The notes under the pieces are model-generated. The model worked only from the letters and a program-made list of their open reading frames with translations, was not told where the DNA came from and searched no databases. Below are positions 32,486 through 41,924 of a stretch of 64,000 nt of DNA, piece by piece; position 1 is the first letter of the stretch; every line of letters starts with the position of its first letter. Made by a program: the position numbers and the translations under genes. Source of the DNA: Duganella sp. CF517 (GTDB lineage: Bacteria; Pseudomonadota; Gammaproteobacteria; Burkholderiales; Burkholderiaceae_D); the NCBI RefSeq assembly GCF_900110275.1, contig NZ_FODC01000005.1:310001-374000 (forward strand). Direction: 5' to 3'.

Positions 32486-35152
32486 TCAGTCCGCGAGCGC
32501 CTTGGTCACCACTTCAAGCACGTCGTTCGAGAGCTTGGCGCGGGCCGCGACCTTTTCCAGCGCGCGCTTCATCTTGGCCTGCAGCGCCGGGGCGTATCGG
32601 CGCCAGCGGTCCATGCCGCGCGCCAGCCGCGCGGCGACCTGCGGGTTGATGGCGTCAAGCTTGATCACGTGCTCGGCCCAGAATTCGTAGGCGCTGCCGT
32701 CGGCGGCGTGGAACTGCGACGGATTGCCGCTGGTGAAGTTGAAGATCAAACTGCGCGCGCGGTTCGGGTTCTTCAACGTGAAGGCCGGGTGCTGCATCAA
32801 CTTGCGCACGCCGGCGACGCCGGTGGTCGGCGCCGATGCCTGCATGGCGAACCATTTGTCGACGACCAGCGCTTCGCCCTGGAAGTCTTCGTAGAATTTC
32901 TTCAGATACGGGCCGGCTTCGGCGCCGCTGTGGATCATCGCCACCAGCGCGGCCGAGCGGTCGGTCATGTTGCCGGCCTTTTCGAACTGCTGCTGCGCGA
33001 GCTTGAGCTCCGCCATGTCCGGCGCCACCATCAAGTACGACAGGCACAGGTTCTTCAACGCGCGCCTGCCGGCCGACAGCGCGTCCGGGCTGTACTCGCC
33101 CGGCGTCTGGTTGGCGTGGTACTGCGCCAGCAGCTCGGTCTTGAGCGCGGCGCCGATGGTGCGGCGCATGAACTGGCGCGCGGTGTGGATCGCCTGCGGA
33201 TCGACCACGTCCATCTGCTCGGCGATGATGGTTTCCGACGGCAGGATCAAGGCCAGCTCGCGGAACGCCGGGTCGAGCGTGTCGTCGGTCAGCAAGGTGC
33301 GCTGGGCGCTGATGAAGGTGGCGTCCAGTTTCAGGCCGGCGTCGCTGCCGCCGGCGGCCGCCACTTGCGCGGTCAGCTTGAGCAGGCGCGCCATCGCCAG
33401 GCGCTGGCCCGCTTCCCAGCGGTTGACCGGGTCGCTGTCATGGCTGAACAGGTGCAGCAGTTCGGCGTCGGTGTAGTCGTATTCCAGCACCACCGGCGCC
33501 GAGAAGTCGCGCAGGATCGACGGCGTCGGACGTTCGTCGACATTGCGGAAGCGGAAAATCTGCTCCTGCTCGGTCAACTCCAGCACCACCGTGGTGGCGC
33601 CCTTGGCGTGCTTGCCGCCCTCCAGGGTCAAAGGCAGGTCCTTGCCGCTGGCCGACAGCAGGCCGACCGCCACCGGAATATGGAACGGCAGCTTGTCCGG
33701 CTGACCGGCCGATGCGGTCGAGCGCTGGCTGAGGATGATGTCGAAGTTGCGCTTGACGGCGTCGTAGCGCGTGCGCGCGGTGACCACCGGCGTGCCGGCC
33801 TGGCTGTACCAGCGCTCGAACTGGCGCAGGTCGCGGCCGTTGGCGTCGGCCATGGCGGCGCGGAAGTCGTCGCAGGTCACCGCCTGGCCGTCGTGCCGCC
33901 CGAAGTACAGGTCCATGCCCTTGCGGAAGCCTTCGCGGCCCACCAGGGTTTGGTACATGCGCACCACTTCGGCGCCCTTTTCGTACACGGTCACCGTGTA
34001 GAAGTTGTTGATCTCGACGAAGGAGTCGGGACGCACCGGGTGCGCCATCGGGCCGGCGTCCTCGGGAAACTGCGCCTGGCGCAGCGTGCGCACCTGGTCG
34101 ATGCGGGTGACGGCGCGGCCGCTGTCGGTGCCGATCATGTCGGCGCTGAATTCCTGGTCGCGGAACACGGTCAGGCCTTCCTTCAGCGACAGCTGGAACC
34201 AGTCGCGGCACGTGACGCGGTTGCCGGTCCAGTTGTGGAAGTACTCGTGGCCCACCACCGCCTCGATGCCGGCGTAATCGACGTCGGTCGCCACGCGCGG
34301 GTTGGCCAGCACGAACTTGGTGTTGAAGATGTTGAGGCCCTTGTTCTCCATCGCGCCCATATTAAAGTCGCCGACCGCGACGATCATGAAGCGGTCCAGG
34401 TCCAGCTCCAGGCCGAAGCGCTCCTCGTCCCAGCGGATCGAGTTTTTCAGCGATTGCATGGCGTAGTCGGTCTTGTCGAGGTTGCCGTCCTCCACCCACA
34501 CCTGCAGCAGCACTTCGCGGCCGGAGTTGAGCGTGTATTTCTCCTCCTGGCAGACCAGGCGCGCGGCGACCAGCGCGAACAGGTACGACGGCTTCTTGAA
34601 CGGGTCTTCCCATTTGGCGTAGTGGCGGCCGTCGCCGAGGTCGCCCTCCTCGATCAGGTTGCCGTTCGACAGCAGCACCGGATACGCGGCCTTGTCGGCG
34701 CGCAGCATGACGGTGTACTTGGCCATCACGTCCGGGCGGTCCGGGAAATAGGTGATGCGGCGGAAGCCTTCGGCCTCGCACTGCGTGAAAAAGTTGCCGT
34801 TCGATACGTACAACCCGGACAAGGTAGTGTTTTGCACCGGCGCGCACAGCGTTTCGATCTCCAGCACCACGGTGTCGGGCGCCTTTTTGATCGTCAGCGT
34901 CGAGCCGTCGAGCTTGTATTCGGTCGGCGCCAGCGCCTTGCCGTTCATGCGCAGCTGCACCAGTTCGATTTCCTCGCCGTGCAACACGATGTCCCGGCTC
35001 AGGCTAACCGGATTGTGCCGCATGGTGACGCGGCTGGCCACCACGGTGCGGTCGGGGTCGAGATCGAAGCCCAGTTCAACCGTATCGACCAGGAAAGCTG
35101 GAGGGGTGTAATCTTTGCGATATATCGTCGCGGGGCTGCTATCTGTGCGCAT
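32486..35152 (-). CDS. pepN: Aminopeptidase N (M1 zinc metallopeptidase)
   Basis: 888 residues, typical of E. coli-type PepN. Substrate motif GAMENKGLN (266-274), zinc site HEYFHNWTGNRVTCRDWFQL with His 302, His 306 and Glu 325 in LKEGLTVF, and the C-terminal helical domain ending KVAARAKLSNDVLEVV. It removes N-terminal amino acids from peptides in the cytoplasm. It is the first gene of the pepN-fbp pair. No oddities seen. Confidence 0.98.
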   Translation of the reverse strand: MRTDSSPATIYRKDYTPPAFLVDTVELGFDLDPDRTVVASRVTMRHNPVSLSRDIVLHGEEIELVQLRMNGKALAPTEYKLDGSTLTIKKAPDTVVLEIETLCAPVQNTTLSGLYVSNGNFFTQCEAEGFRRITYFPDRPDVMAKYTVMLRADKAAYPVLLSNGNLIEEGDLGDGRHYAKWEDPFKKPSYLFALVAARLVCQEEKYTLNSGREVLLQVWVEDGNLDKTDYAMQSLKNSIRWDEERFGLELDLDRFMIVAVGDFNMGAMENKGLNIFNTKFVLANPRVATDVDYAGIEAVVGHEYFHNWTGNRVTCRDWFQLSLKEGLTVFRDQEFSADMIGTDSGRAVTRIDQVRTLRQAQFPEDAGPMAHPVRPDSFVEINNFYTVTVYEKGAEVVRMYQTLVGREGFRKGMDLYFGRHDGQAVTCDDFRAAMADANGRDLRQFERWYSQAGTPVVTARTRYDAVKRNFDIILSQRSTASAGQPDKLPFHIPVAVGLLSASGKDLPLTLEGGKHAKGATTVVLELTEQEQIFRFRNVDERPTPSILRDFSAPVVLEYDYTDAELLHLFSHDSDPVNRWEAGQRLAMARLLKLTAQVAAAGGSDAGLKLDATFISAQRTLLTDDTLDPAFRELALILPSETIIAEQMDVVDPQAIHTARQFMRRTIGAALKTELLAQYHANQTPGEYSPDALSAGRRALKNLCLSYLMVAPDMAELKLAQQQFEKAGNMTDRSAALVAMIHSGAEAGPYLKKFYEDFQGEALVVDKWFAMQASAPTTGVAGVRKLMQHPAFTLKNPNRARSLIFNFTSGNPSQFHAADGSAYEFWAEHVIKLDAINPQVAARLARGMDRWRRYAPALQAKMKRALEKVAARAKLSNDVLEVVTKALAD

Positions 35153-35382
35153 GGGGGCTCTGGGTGGACGTAGGCAAAAGCCTATTTTACCAATACCAGC
35201 GCCAGCGGACGTGTGAATCGCCCGCGGCGGCCATGGCCGGGACCCGGTGCGCCAAATAAGTTGCCTTAAATAAGTTGCTTGTGTCCACGCTGCCGTAACA
35301 ATCTGTAATAATCGTGCAAGGTCCGGGGCTGCGTCGTAAACTTAGCACTGGAACATACCGTCTTACCTGAGAGGGCACCACC

Positions 35383-36075
35383 ATGAAATATCTCGCCGTC
35401 CTGGCGACTGCCGCCGTCATGCTGTTGACCGGCTGCGCCACCACCATCCGCAGCAACGTCACCGCCTTCAACGACTGGCCGGCCGACCTGCCGGACAAAA
35501 CCTATGCCTTCGAAGCGCCGCAAGGGGCCGACGACACGCTGGAATACCGCAGCTACCAAGTTCTCGTGAGCAATGAACTGGCCAAGCTGGGCTTCCGCCA
35601 GGCCGCCGAGGGCCAGCAGCCGAAATTGCTGGTGGGAATGAAATACGTGACCATCGACCATCCGGTGCGCGTGCTGGAAGCGGACGATCCGTTCATGGGC
35701 CCGTATTGGGGTCCGGGTTACGGCCGCTACGGCTGGGGTTACTCGCGCTGGGGCTATCGCCCGTATTTCTATGATCCGTTCCGCTTCAGCCCGATGCGCA
35801 TCGAAGAACGCATCAAGCACCAGTATCAGCGCCAGCTGCGCGTCACCATCAACGGCACGACCGGCCGCAAGCTGTACGACGTGACGGTGCAAAACACCAG
35901 CCTGATCCAGGCCACGCCGTATGTGATGCCGGCGCTGGTGCAAAGCGCGTTCACCGGCTTCCCCGGCCAGAGCGGCGTGCCGCGCCGGGTCGACCTGAAG
36001 ATCGATCCGGCCACGCAGACGGTCGAAGCCCCGGCGGCGGTGGCCGGACAGGCCGCGCCGGCCCGGACCAACTAA
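35383..36075 (+). CDS. DUF4136 lipoprotein
   Basis: 230 residues. The signal MKYLAVLATAAVMLLTGCAT has lipobox LTGC, followed by TTIRSNVTAFNDWPADLPDK, the typical DUF4136 opening. A Gly/Tyr/Trp-rich patch (GPYWGPGYGRYGWGYSRWGY, residues ~105-124) interrupts the domain. The family is of unknown function and probably sits in the outer membrane or periplasm. GAGAGGG lies upstream of ATG 35383. A strong terminator follows. Confidence 0.9.
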   Translation: MKYLAVLATAAVMLLTGCATTIRSNVTAFNDWPADLPDKTYAFEAPQGADDTLEYRSYQVLVSNELAKLGFRQAAEGQQPKLLVGMKYVTIDHPVRVLEADDPFMGPYWGPGYGRYGWGYSRWGYRPYFYDPFRFSPMRIEERIKHQYQRQLRVTINGTTGRKLYDVTVQNTSLIQATPYVMPALVQSAFTGFPGQSGVPRRVDLKIDPATQTVEAPAAVAGQAAPARTN

Positions 36076-36090
36076 CCGGTCTTTTCAAAG

Positions 36091-36130
36091 AAAAAGCCCC
36101 TGTGTGCCGAAGCACACAGGGGCTTTTTTT
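36091..36130. terminator. Bidirectional terminator between DUF4136 and CsbD genes
   Basis: AAAAAGCCCCTGTGTG pairs with CACACAGGGGCTTTTT around the loop CCGAAG. T runs on both sides make it active in both directions, and it separates two convergent genes. Confidence 0.95.
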
Positions 36131-36145
36131 CAACCGCGACCAGAA

Positions 36146-36325
36146 TTACTTGGTGGCGATTTTGGCGGCTTCTTTCAGGTCGCCGACTTTTTCTTGTACT
36201 TTGCCTTCGGCCTGCTTGCCCAGGCCTTTGGCTTCTTGCTCTGGCGAGTCGATCAGATCGCCGACTTCTTCCTGAATCTTGCCGCCGATGTTTTTCAGCT
36301 TACCTTCGATTTGGTCTTTGTTCAT
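36146..36325 (-). CDS. CsbD-family small stress protein
   Basis: 59 residues, MNKDQIEGKLKNIGGKIQEE start, then LIDSPEQEAKGLGKQAEGKV. Lys/Glu-rich helical repeats (GKLKN, GKIQEEVGD, GKVQEKVGD) are typical of CsbD, a family induced by general stress in Bacillus; its role in Proteobacteria is unknown. AGGAG lies 8 bases before ATG 36325. The frame extends upstream but without ribosome support. Confidence 0.92.
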   Translation of the reverse strand: MNKDQIEGKLKNIGGKIQEEVGDLIDSPEQEAKGLGKQAEGKVQEKVGDLKEAAKIATK

Positions 36326-36560
36326 GATGTTGCTCCTGATTGGTGCAAACCGGAATGGCTTGGCTTGAGACACAGAATACTAAGGCTGAGCTAACTCATC
36401 TGTACGCTTGCGTACTTAACTGCCATCGTTGGATTTTTTTACTCAACAAGACGCTAACCGTCGAGTTCGCTGATGTACACTGCGTGCGTGCCACTAGCCC
36501 AGCCCCCGCGAGACCGCACAACTTTTTATTGCGAAATCCGTCCCCGGTCTTTGGAGCTTT

Positions 36561-38915
36561 ATGGAAACACACGATCACAGCGCGCCGACAACGGCGGGCG
36601 CCGACGCCTCGCGCCGGCAAGCCCACCTGTCGATATTCGAAAACAGCCCCGATTGCGTCAAGCTCCTCGGCGTCGATGGCAGCCTGCTGGCGATGAACGT
36701 CAACGGCCAGTGCGTGATGGAGATCGATAATTTTGGCGCCGTGTGCGGCGAGATGTGGCCCAGCCTGTGGCCCGAGCCGACCCGCGAACAAGTCAGCCAG
36801 GCCATGGCCAACGCCCGCAATGGCAGCATCGGCCACTTCGAGGCGTTCTGCCCCACCGCCAAAGGCACGCCCAAGTGGTGGGACGTGGTCGTCAGTCCCC
36901 TGCTCGGCAGCGACGGCTCGCTGCAAGGGCTGCTGTCGATCTCGCGCGATATCACCCGGCAGCGCCAGGCGGACGAGCGCGAACGCAAGCTGATGAACCA
37001 ACAGGCCGCCGACCACGACCGCATGTGGCGCTTGTCCACCGACTTGATGCTGGTGGCCGATTTCAACTCGCAGGTCGTCTCCGTCAATCCGGCCTGGACC
37101 ACGATCCTCGACTACCAGGCGGCGGACATCATCGGCCGCGACTTCATGACCCTGGTGCATCCGGACGACCGCGCCGCCACGCTCAACGAGGTGGGCCGGC
37201 TGGCCAGCGGCCTGACGACCTTGCGCTTCGAAAACCGCTACCGCCACGCCGACGGTTCGTGGCGCGACATTTCCTGGACGGCCGTGCCGGACGCCGACCT
37301 GATCCACGCGGTCGGGCGCGACATCACCGACGAAAAGCGCGCCGCCGAAGCGCTGCGCGAAACCGAATCGGCGCTGCTGCAGGCGCAAAAGCTCGAATCG
37401 ATCGGCAAGCTGACCGGCGGCGTCGCCCACGACTTCAACAACGTGTTGCAGATCATCTCCGGCAACCTGCAACTGCTGCAATTGTCGGCCGGCGCCGACG
37501 AGGCGACCATGAAGCGCCTGACGACGGCCACGGTGGCCGTCGACCGGGGCGCGCGGCTGGCCTCGCAGCTGCTGTCGTTCGCCCGCCGCCACCCGCTCAA
37601 ACCGGTGGTGGCCGACCTGCGCGAGCTGCTCGGTTCGATGGACGACTTGCTGCAACGGGCGATCGGCGACTCGGTCGCGGTCGAACTGGCGGTCGACAAC
37701 GACCTGTGGCGCACGCTGATCGACCCCAACCAGCTGGAAAACGTGCTGCTCAACCTGGCGATCAACGCGCGCGACGCCATGGACGGCCGGGGCAGGCTGA
37801 CCATCGAGCTGCGCAACGCCGAGCTGGACGCGGCCTATTGCGCCGGCTACCCGGAGGTCGGCGCCGGCCAGTACGTGATGCTGGCCGTCTCCGACACCGG
37901 CTGCGGCATCCCGGACGATCTGGCCGACAAGATCTTCGAGCCGTTCTTCACCACCAAGCGCGAGGGCGAAGGCACCGGCCTGGGCCTGAGCATGGCCTAC
38001 GGCTTCATCAAGCAAAGCGGCGGCCACATCAAGCTGTACAGCGAAGTCGGCCACGGCACCACGTTCAAGCTGTATCTGCCGCGTTCGATGGCGGAGCTGG
38101 AAACCTTGCCGGCGGCGCTCAACGGCCCTGTGGTCGGCGGCAACGAAACGGTGCTGGTGGTCGAGGACGACCTGCAGGTGCAGGAGACGGTGGTGGAAAT
38201 CCTCAAGGGCCTCGGCTACACGGTGCTCAAGGCCGCCGACGGCCAGAGCGCGCTATCGATCATCGACAGCGGCCTGCCGATCGACTTGCTGTTTACCGAC
38301 GTGGTCATGCCCGGGGAGCTGCGCAGCCCGGACCTGGCGCGCCGCGCCAAGGCCATCCTGCCGGGGCTGGAGATCCTGTTCACGTCCGGCTACACGCAAA
38401 ACGCCATCGTGCATGGCGGCCGGCTCGACGCCGGGGTCGAGCTGCTGAGCAAACCTTACCGGCGCGAGGATTTGGCGCGCAAGATCCGGTTCATGTTCGC
38501 CAACCGCCAGCATGTGGAATCGCTGCACCGCGACCGGTCGAGCATGAAAACGGCGCCCGCGCAGCCGGCCGAGGGACGCCGGCGCAGTATTTTGCTGGTC
38601 GAGGACAACGAGGATGCGCGCATGCTGACGGCCGAACTGCTGGAGTCGCTCGGGCACGTGGTCGACTCGGTCGGATCGGCCGAGGAAGCCTTGCAGCGCA
38701 TCGAGCGCGGGGATATCGATGTGCTGCTGACCGACATCAGCCTGCCTCGCATGTCGGGCATCGAGCTGGCGGCCCAGGCGCGCGCCGATCAACCCGAGTT
38801 GGACATCGTGTTCGTCAGCGGGCACGACAAGGACAACGCCGGCTTGTCGGACGCGTCGGCCAAGTTTTTGCTCAAGCCGTTCAATTTCGCGCAGCTGGAA
38901 AACGCGCTGGGCTGA
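36561..38915 (+). CDS. Hybrid histidine kinase PAS-PAS-HisKA-HATPase-REC-REC
   Basis: 784 residues, soluble. Two PAS domains (~20-135 and ~155-260, each ending in an SRDIT/GRDIT motif), a phosphoacceptor domain with His 290 in GGVAHDFNNVLQIISGNLQL, ATPase boxes NLAINARDAM, DTGCGIPD and GTGLGLSMAYG, then two receivers with Asp 580 (LLFTDVVMPG) and Asp 725 (VLLTDISLP). No membrane helix is present, so it senses cytoplasmic signals such as redox or ligands; no heme or flavin residue can be recognised. Its core matches the kinase at 7930-9549, which lacks PAS domains and carries a receiver at the front instead. GGAG precedes ATG 36561. Confidence 0.93.
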   Translation: METHDHSAPTTAGADASRRQAHLSIFENSPDCVKLLGVDGSLLAMNVNGQCVMEIDNFGAVCGEMWPSLWPEPTREQVSQAMANARNGSIGHFEAFCPTAKGTPKWWDVVVSPLLGSDGSLQGLLSISRDITRQRQADERERKLMNQQAADHDRMWRLSTDLMLVADFNSQVVSVNPAWTTILDYQAADIIGRDFMTLVHPDDRAATLNEVGRLASGLTTLRFENRYRHADGSWRDISWTAVPDADLIHAVGRDITDEKRAAEALRETESALLQAQKLESIGKLTGGVAHDFNNVLQIISGNLQLLQLSAGADEATMKRLTTATVAVDRGARLASQLLSFARRHPLKPVVADLRELLGSMDDLLQRAIGDSVAVELAVDNDLWRTLIDPNQLENVLLNLAINARDAMDGRGRLTIELRNAELDAAYCAGYPEVGAGQYVMLAVSDTGCGIPDDLADKIFEPFFTTKREGEGTGLGLSMAYGFIKQSGGHIKLYSEVGHGTTFKLYLPRSMAELETLPAALNGPVVGGNETVLVVEDDLQVQETVVEILKGLGYTVLKAADGQSALSIIDSGLPIDLLFTDVVMPGELRSPDLARRAKAILPGLEILFTSGYTQNAIVHGGRLDAGVELLSKPYRREDLARKIRFMFANRQHVESLHRDRSSMKTAPAQPAEGRRRSILLVEDNEDARMLTAELLESLGHVVDSVGSAEEALQRIERGDIDVLLTDISLPRMSGIELAAQARADQPELDIVFVSGHDKDNAGLSDASAKFLLKPFNFAQLENALG

Positions 38916-38931
38916 CGCCGGCGCGTTTTTT

Positions 38932-39429
38932 CTATACGCCGGAATGCCGCTTCAAATACATCGGCATCAGCCACCAGACGACGGCGATCAACGCCGCCAT
39001 GATGCCGGCCATGATCACGCCCACCCTGCCCCCGAACACTTCCGAGATCACCAGATCGGTCCCCAGCACCAGCGCGATCGCCAGCGCGAACGAACCGGCC
39101 ACGATCTGCTTGGTCGCCACCCGCTTGAAGCGCGCCCGGTCCTTCAGCGGCCGCATCAGGCGGTGCTGGATCGCCGGCGCGCTCAGTAGCACCAGACTGG
39201 TCAAGGCCAGGAAAAACGTCGCCAGGAACAGCAGCTTTTCCGTATGGTCGATATGCGCGAAACCGGCGTTGAACGGCAGGATGATCAGGAAGGCGGACAG
39301 CATCTGCGCGCCCGGCAGCAGGATGCGCATTTCACTGAGCATGTCGGAGAAGTCGCCGTCGTCGTCCTCTTCCTCGTCGCGCAGCTGCTTGCCCTTGACC
39401 TTGTCCTCCTCGAAAAGGCTGCCGCTCAT
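38932..39429 (-). CDS. DUF6328 inner-membrane protein
   Basis: 165 residues with an acidic N-terminus (EEDDDGDFSDMLSEMRILLPGAQML region) followed by four helices: SAFLIILPFNAGFAHI, LFLATFFLALTSLVLLSAP, IVAGSFALAIALVLGTDLV and GVIMAGIMAALIAVVWWLMP. The phrase LSEMRILLPGAQMLSAFL is typical of the family; function unknown. The start overlaps the end of the upstream quinone oxidoreductase gene by 4 bases (ATGA), so it is translationally coupled to it. Confidence 0.85.
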   Translation of the reverse strand: MSGSLFEEDKVKGKQLRDEEEDDDGDFSDMLSEMRILLPGAQMLSAFLIILPFNAGFAHIDHTEKLLFLATFFLALTSLVLLSAPAIQHRLMRPLKDRARFKRVATKQIVAGSFALAIALVLGTDLVISEVFGGRVGVIMAGIMAALIAVVWWLMPMYLKRHSGV

Positions 39430-40400
39430 GGCAGGACGATCGTCGAGCCGGTGGTCTTGCGCGCTTCGAGATCGATGTGCGCCTGGGCCACGTCGGCCAG
39501 GTTATACCGCTGCCGCACGTCGATCTTGACCGCGCCGCTGTTGACGACGCCGAACAGCGACTTGGCCGCCGCCTCCAGATCCTCGCGCGTGGCCATGTAC
39601 GCCCCCAGCGACGGCCGCGTGATAAACAGCGAGCCACGGTTATTCAACTCGCTCAGCGCCACCGGCGGCACCGGGCCGGACGCGTTGCCGAAGCTGACCA
39701 TGGTGCCGAGCGGCGCCAGGCAGTCCAGCGAGGCGGTGAAGGTATCCTTGCCGATCGAGTCGTACACCGCGCACACGCCCTTGCCGCCGGTGATCTCGCG
39801 CACCCGCTCGGTGAAGTTCTCGCGGTTGTAGTTGATCACGTGGTCGGCGCCGTTCTCGGTCGCCAGCGCCGCCTTCTCGTCCGAGCCGACGGTGCCGATC
39901 AACGTCACGCCCAGCACCTTGGCCCACTGGCAGGCGATCAGGCCGACCCCGCCGGCGGCCGCGTGGAACAGGATCGTGTCGCCCGCCTTCAGGTGCACGG
40001 TGCGGTGCAGCAGGTACTGCACCGTCAGCCCTTGCAGCATCATGGCGGCGGCGATGTCGAAACCGATCTTCTCCGGCAGCACCAGCAGCTGCGACGCCGG
40101 CATGTTGCGCGCTTCGGCGTAGGCGCCGTTCGGCCGCCCGGCATAGGCCACGCGGTCGCCGACCTTCACTTCGGTCACGCCCTGGCCCACCGCCTCGACG
40201 GTGCCGGCGCCTTCCATGCCCAGCCCGCCCGGCAGCGGCTGCGGATACAGGCCGGTGCGGAAATAGACGTCGATGAAATTCAGTCCGATGGCGCCGTGGC
40301 GCACCTGCGCCTCGCCCGGGCCGGGCGGCGGCAGGTCCACATCCACCAGCTCCATCACTTCCGGGCCGCCCACGCGGTTGATACGAATTGCCTTGGTCAT
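39426..40400 (-). CDS. NADPH:quinone oxidoreductase (QOR, MDR family)
   Basis: 324 residues from ATG 40400, with GGAGG upstream; the ATG at 40412 is less likely. Zinc-free medium-chain reductase: GHG-like opening GLNFIDVYFRTGLYPQPLP, NADPH-binding HAAAGGVGLIACQWAK, and the later motif VCAVYDSIGKDTFTASLDCL. Reduces quinones or enones using NADPH. It is in the operon EamA-mgsA-qor-DUF6328. Confidence 0.94.
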   Translation of the reverse strand: MTKAIRINRVGGPEVMELVDVDLPPPGPGEAQVRHGAIGLNFIDVYFRTGLYPQPLPGGLGMEGAGTVEAVGQGVTEVKVGDRVAYAGRPNGAYAEARNMPASQLLVLPEKIGFDIAAAMMLQGLTVQYLLHRTVHLKAGDTILFHAAAGGVGLIACQWAKVLGVTLIGTVGSDEKAALATENGADHVINYNRENFTERVREITGGKGVCAVYDSIGKDTFTASLDCLAPLGTMVSFGNASGPVPPVALSELNNRGSLFITRPSLGAYMATREDLEAAAKSLFGVVNSGAVKIDVRQRYNLADVAQAHIDLEARKTTGSTIVLP

Positions 40401-40439
40401 CACTGCCTCCATTACACGAGTGTCAGAGTGTAGCGCGCC

Positions 40440-40826
40440 TCAGGCGGCCGCAGCGCGCAACTGCAGTTGCGACAACACCAGATGCGCCGACGAGACATTG
40501 GTCGCGCACGGCGTGTTGTGCACGTCGCACGCGCGCACCAGCGCGTTGATGTCCGGCTCGTGCGGCTGCGGCGTCATCGGATCGCGCAGGAAGATCACGC
40601 AATCGATCTCGCCCTGCACCAGCATCGACCCGATCTGCAAGTCGCCGCCGAACGGCCCGGAGTGCTTGCGGTCCACCTCCAGCCCCAGCTCGTTGATCAG
40701 GCGCCCGCCCGTGGTGCCGGTGGCAACCAGGTTGCAGGTCGACAGGAAGGCGCGGTATTCGCCGGCCAGCAAAATCATGTCGTCTTTTTTCTTGTCGTGG
40801 GCGATCAGGGCGATGCGGGTTTTCAT
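40440..40826 (-). CDS. mgsA: Methylglyoxal synthase
   Basis: Converts dihydroxyacetone phosphate to methylglyoxal and phosphate when phosphate is short. 128 residues beginning MKTRIALIAHDKKKDDMI. Catalytic and phosphate-binding residues lie in ATGTTGGRL, HSGPFGGDLQIGSM and IFLRDPMTPQPHEPDINAL, with CATNVSSAHLV at the end; all are conserved. The start at 40838 adds four residues and is less likely. It is cotranscribed with qor and the EamA gene. Confidence 0.97.
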   Translation of the reverse strand: MKTRIALIAHDKKKDDMILLAGEYRAFLSTCNLVATGTTGGRLINELGLEVDRKHSGPFGGDLQIGSMLVQGEIDCVIFLRDPMTPQPHEPDINALVRACDVHNTPCATNVSSAHLVLSQLQLRAAAA

Positions 40827-40857
40827 AGCGTTATCCATGTATACGGTTTATCCAGTT

Positions 40858-41784
40858 TTATTTTTTACTCTTGGACAGCAGATAAATCCCGGCGATCACC
40901 AGCGCGGTGCCGGCCAGTTGCCAGGACGTGACGGGTTCGCCCAACAGCAGCGCGCCCAGAAACAAGGTCGATACGGGGCCGATCATCCCGGCCTGCGAGG
41001 CGGCGCCGGCGCCGATGCGCTCGACGGCGGCCATCGTCATGAACACCGGCATCACCGTGCACAGGATGCCGTTGACCAGCGACAGGCCGTACACCTGCAC
41101 CGGCTGCACCAGCGCCGACGCCGGCCGCAGGATGAAAAACTGGGCGATGCAGGCCACGCTGGAGACGCACATCGCGTACGACACCAGCCGCAGCGCCCCC
41201 AGCCGCTTGACCATCTCCCCCGACAGCAGCAGGTAGACGGCGTAGGCGGCGGCCGATCCCGTCACCAGGGTCGCGCCCAGCGCGACGTTGGCGCCGCCGT
41301 TGCCCAGGTCGTGCAAGAACACGAACACGATGCCGCAGTAGGAGGTCAGCAGCGCCAGCCACTGCTTGCCGCTGATGTGCTGCTTGAGCAGCGTGGCGCT
41401 GATCAGCAGCACGAAGGTCGGCGTCAGGAACAAAATCAGCCGCTCCAGGCCCACCGTGATGTACTGCAGCCCGAGGAAATCGAGGAAACTGGACAAATAA
41501 TAGCCGACCAGCCCCAGGCCGATCAGGCGCCAGCGGTCGGCCTTCGACAGCGGCGCCGCGCCGCGCATCTTCCACACGGCGACGGCGGCGAACACCGGCA
41601 GCGAAAAAATCATCCGGAACGCCAGCACGGTGACGGCGTCGAGGTCGTAGCGGTAGAGCAGCTTGGCGACGATGGCCTTGGTCGAGAACAGCACCGCGCC
41701 GCCGATGGCGATTCCCAGGCCGCCCAGGTAGGCGGCGCGGGGGGAGCTGCCGTCGGGGTCGACATTCGTTATGCTTTTGTCCAT
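40858..41784 (-). CDS. EamA-family (DMT) transporter
   Basis: 308 residues with ten hydrophobic helices in two EamA halves, for example YLGGLGIAIGGAVLFSTKAI and FRMIFSLPVFAAVAVW in the first and ATLVTGSAAAYAVYLLLSG and LVNGILCTVMPVFMTMAAV in the second. Such proteins export metabolites or amino acids; substrate not known. The last helix ends in a basic tail SKSKK. First gene of the operon with mgsA 31 bases downstream. Confidence 0.92.
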   Translation of the reverse strand: MDKSITNVDPDGSSPRAAYLGGLGIAIGGAVLFSTKAIVAKLLYRYDLDAVTVLAFRMIFSLPVFAAVAVWKMRGAAPLSKADRWRLIGLGLVGYYLSSFLDFLGLQYITVGLERLILFLTPTFVLLISATLLKQHISGKQWLALLTSYCGIVFVFLHDLGNGGANVALGATLVTGSAAAYAVYLLLSGEMVKRLGALRLVSYAMCVSSVACIAQFFILRPASALVQPVQVYGLSLVNGILCTVMPVFMTMAAVERIGAGAASQAGMIGPVSTLFLGALLLGEPVTSWQLAGTALVIAGIYLLSKSKK

Positions 41785-41924
41785 CCCTCGATTGTAAGGC
41801 CAAACAGCCCCGGCCGCAGAGGGCGGCGGTTTTGGCGCCCTGCCTTATGTTAAAATACCGCCCTCACCGCATAGCAACGACTATCGCCAACCCCGAACAA
41901 AACCGCGCCGAAGGAAGACTGAAC

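Noticed and set aside
32426..35173. A 915-codon open frame antisense to pepN
   Set aside because: Shadow of a well-supported aminopeptidase gene in a high-GC genome.
36743..39529. 928-codon plus-strand frame over the second hybrid kinase
   Set aside because: Out-of-frame shadow of the kinase; no start signal, and composition is Arg/Gly/Pro-rich.
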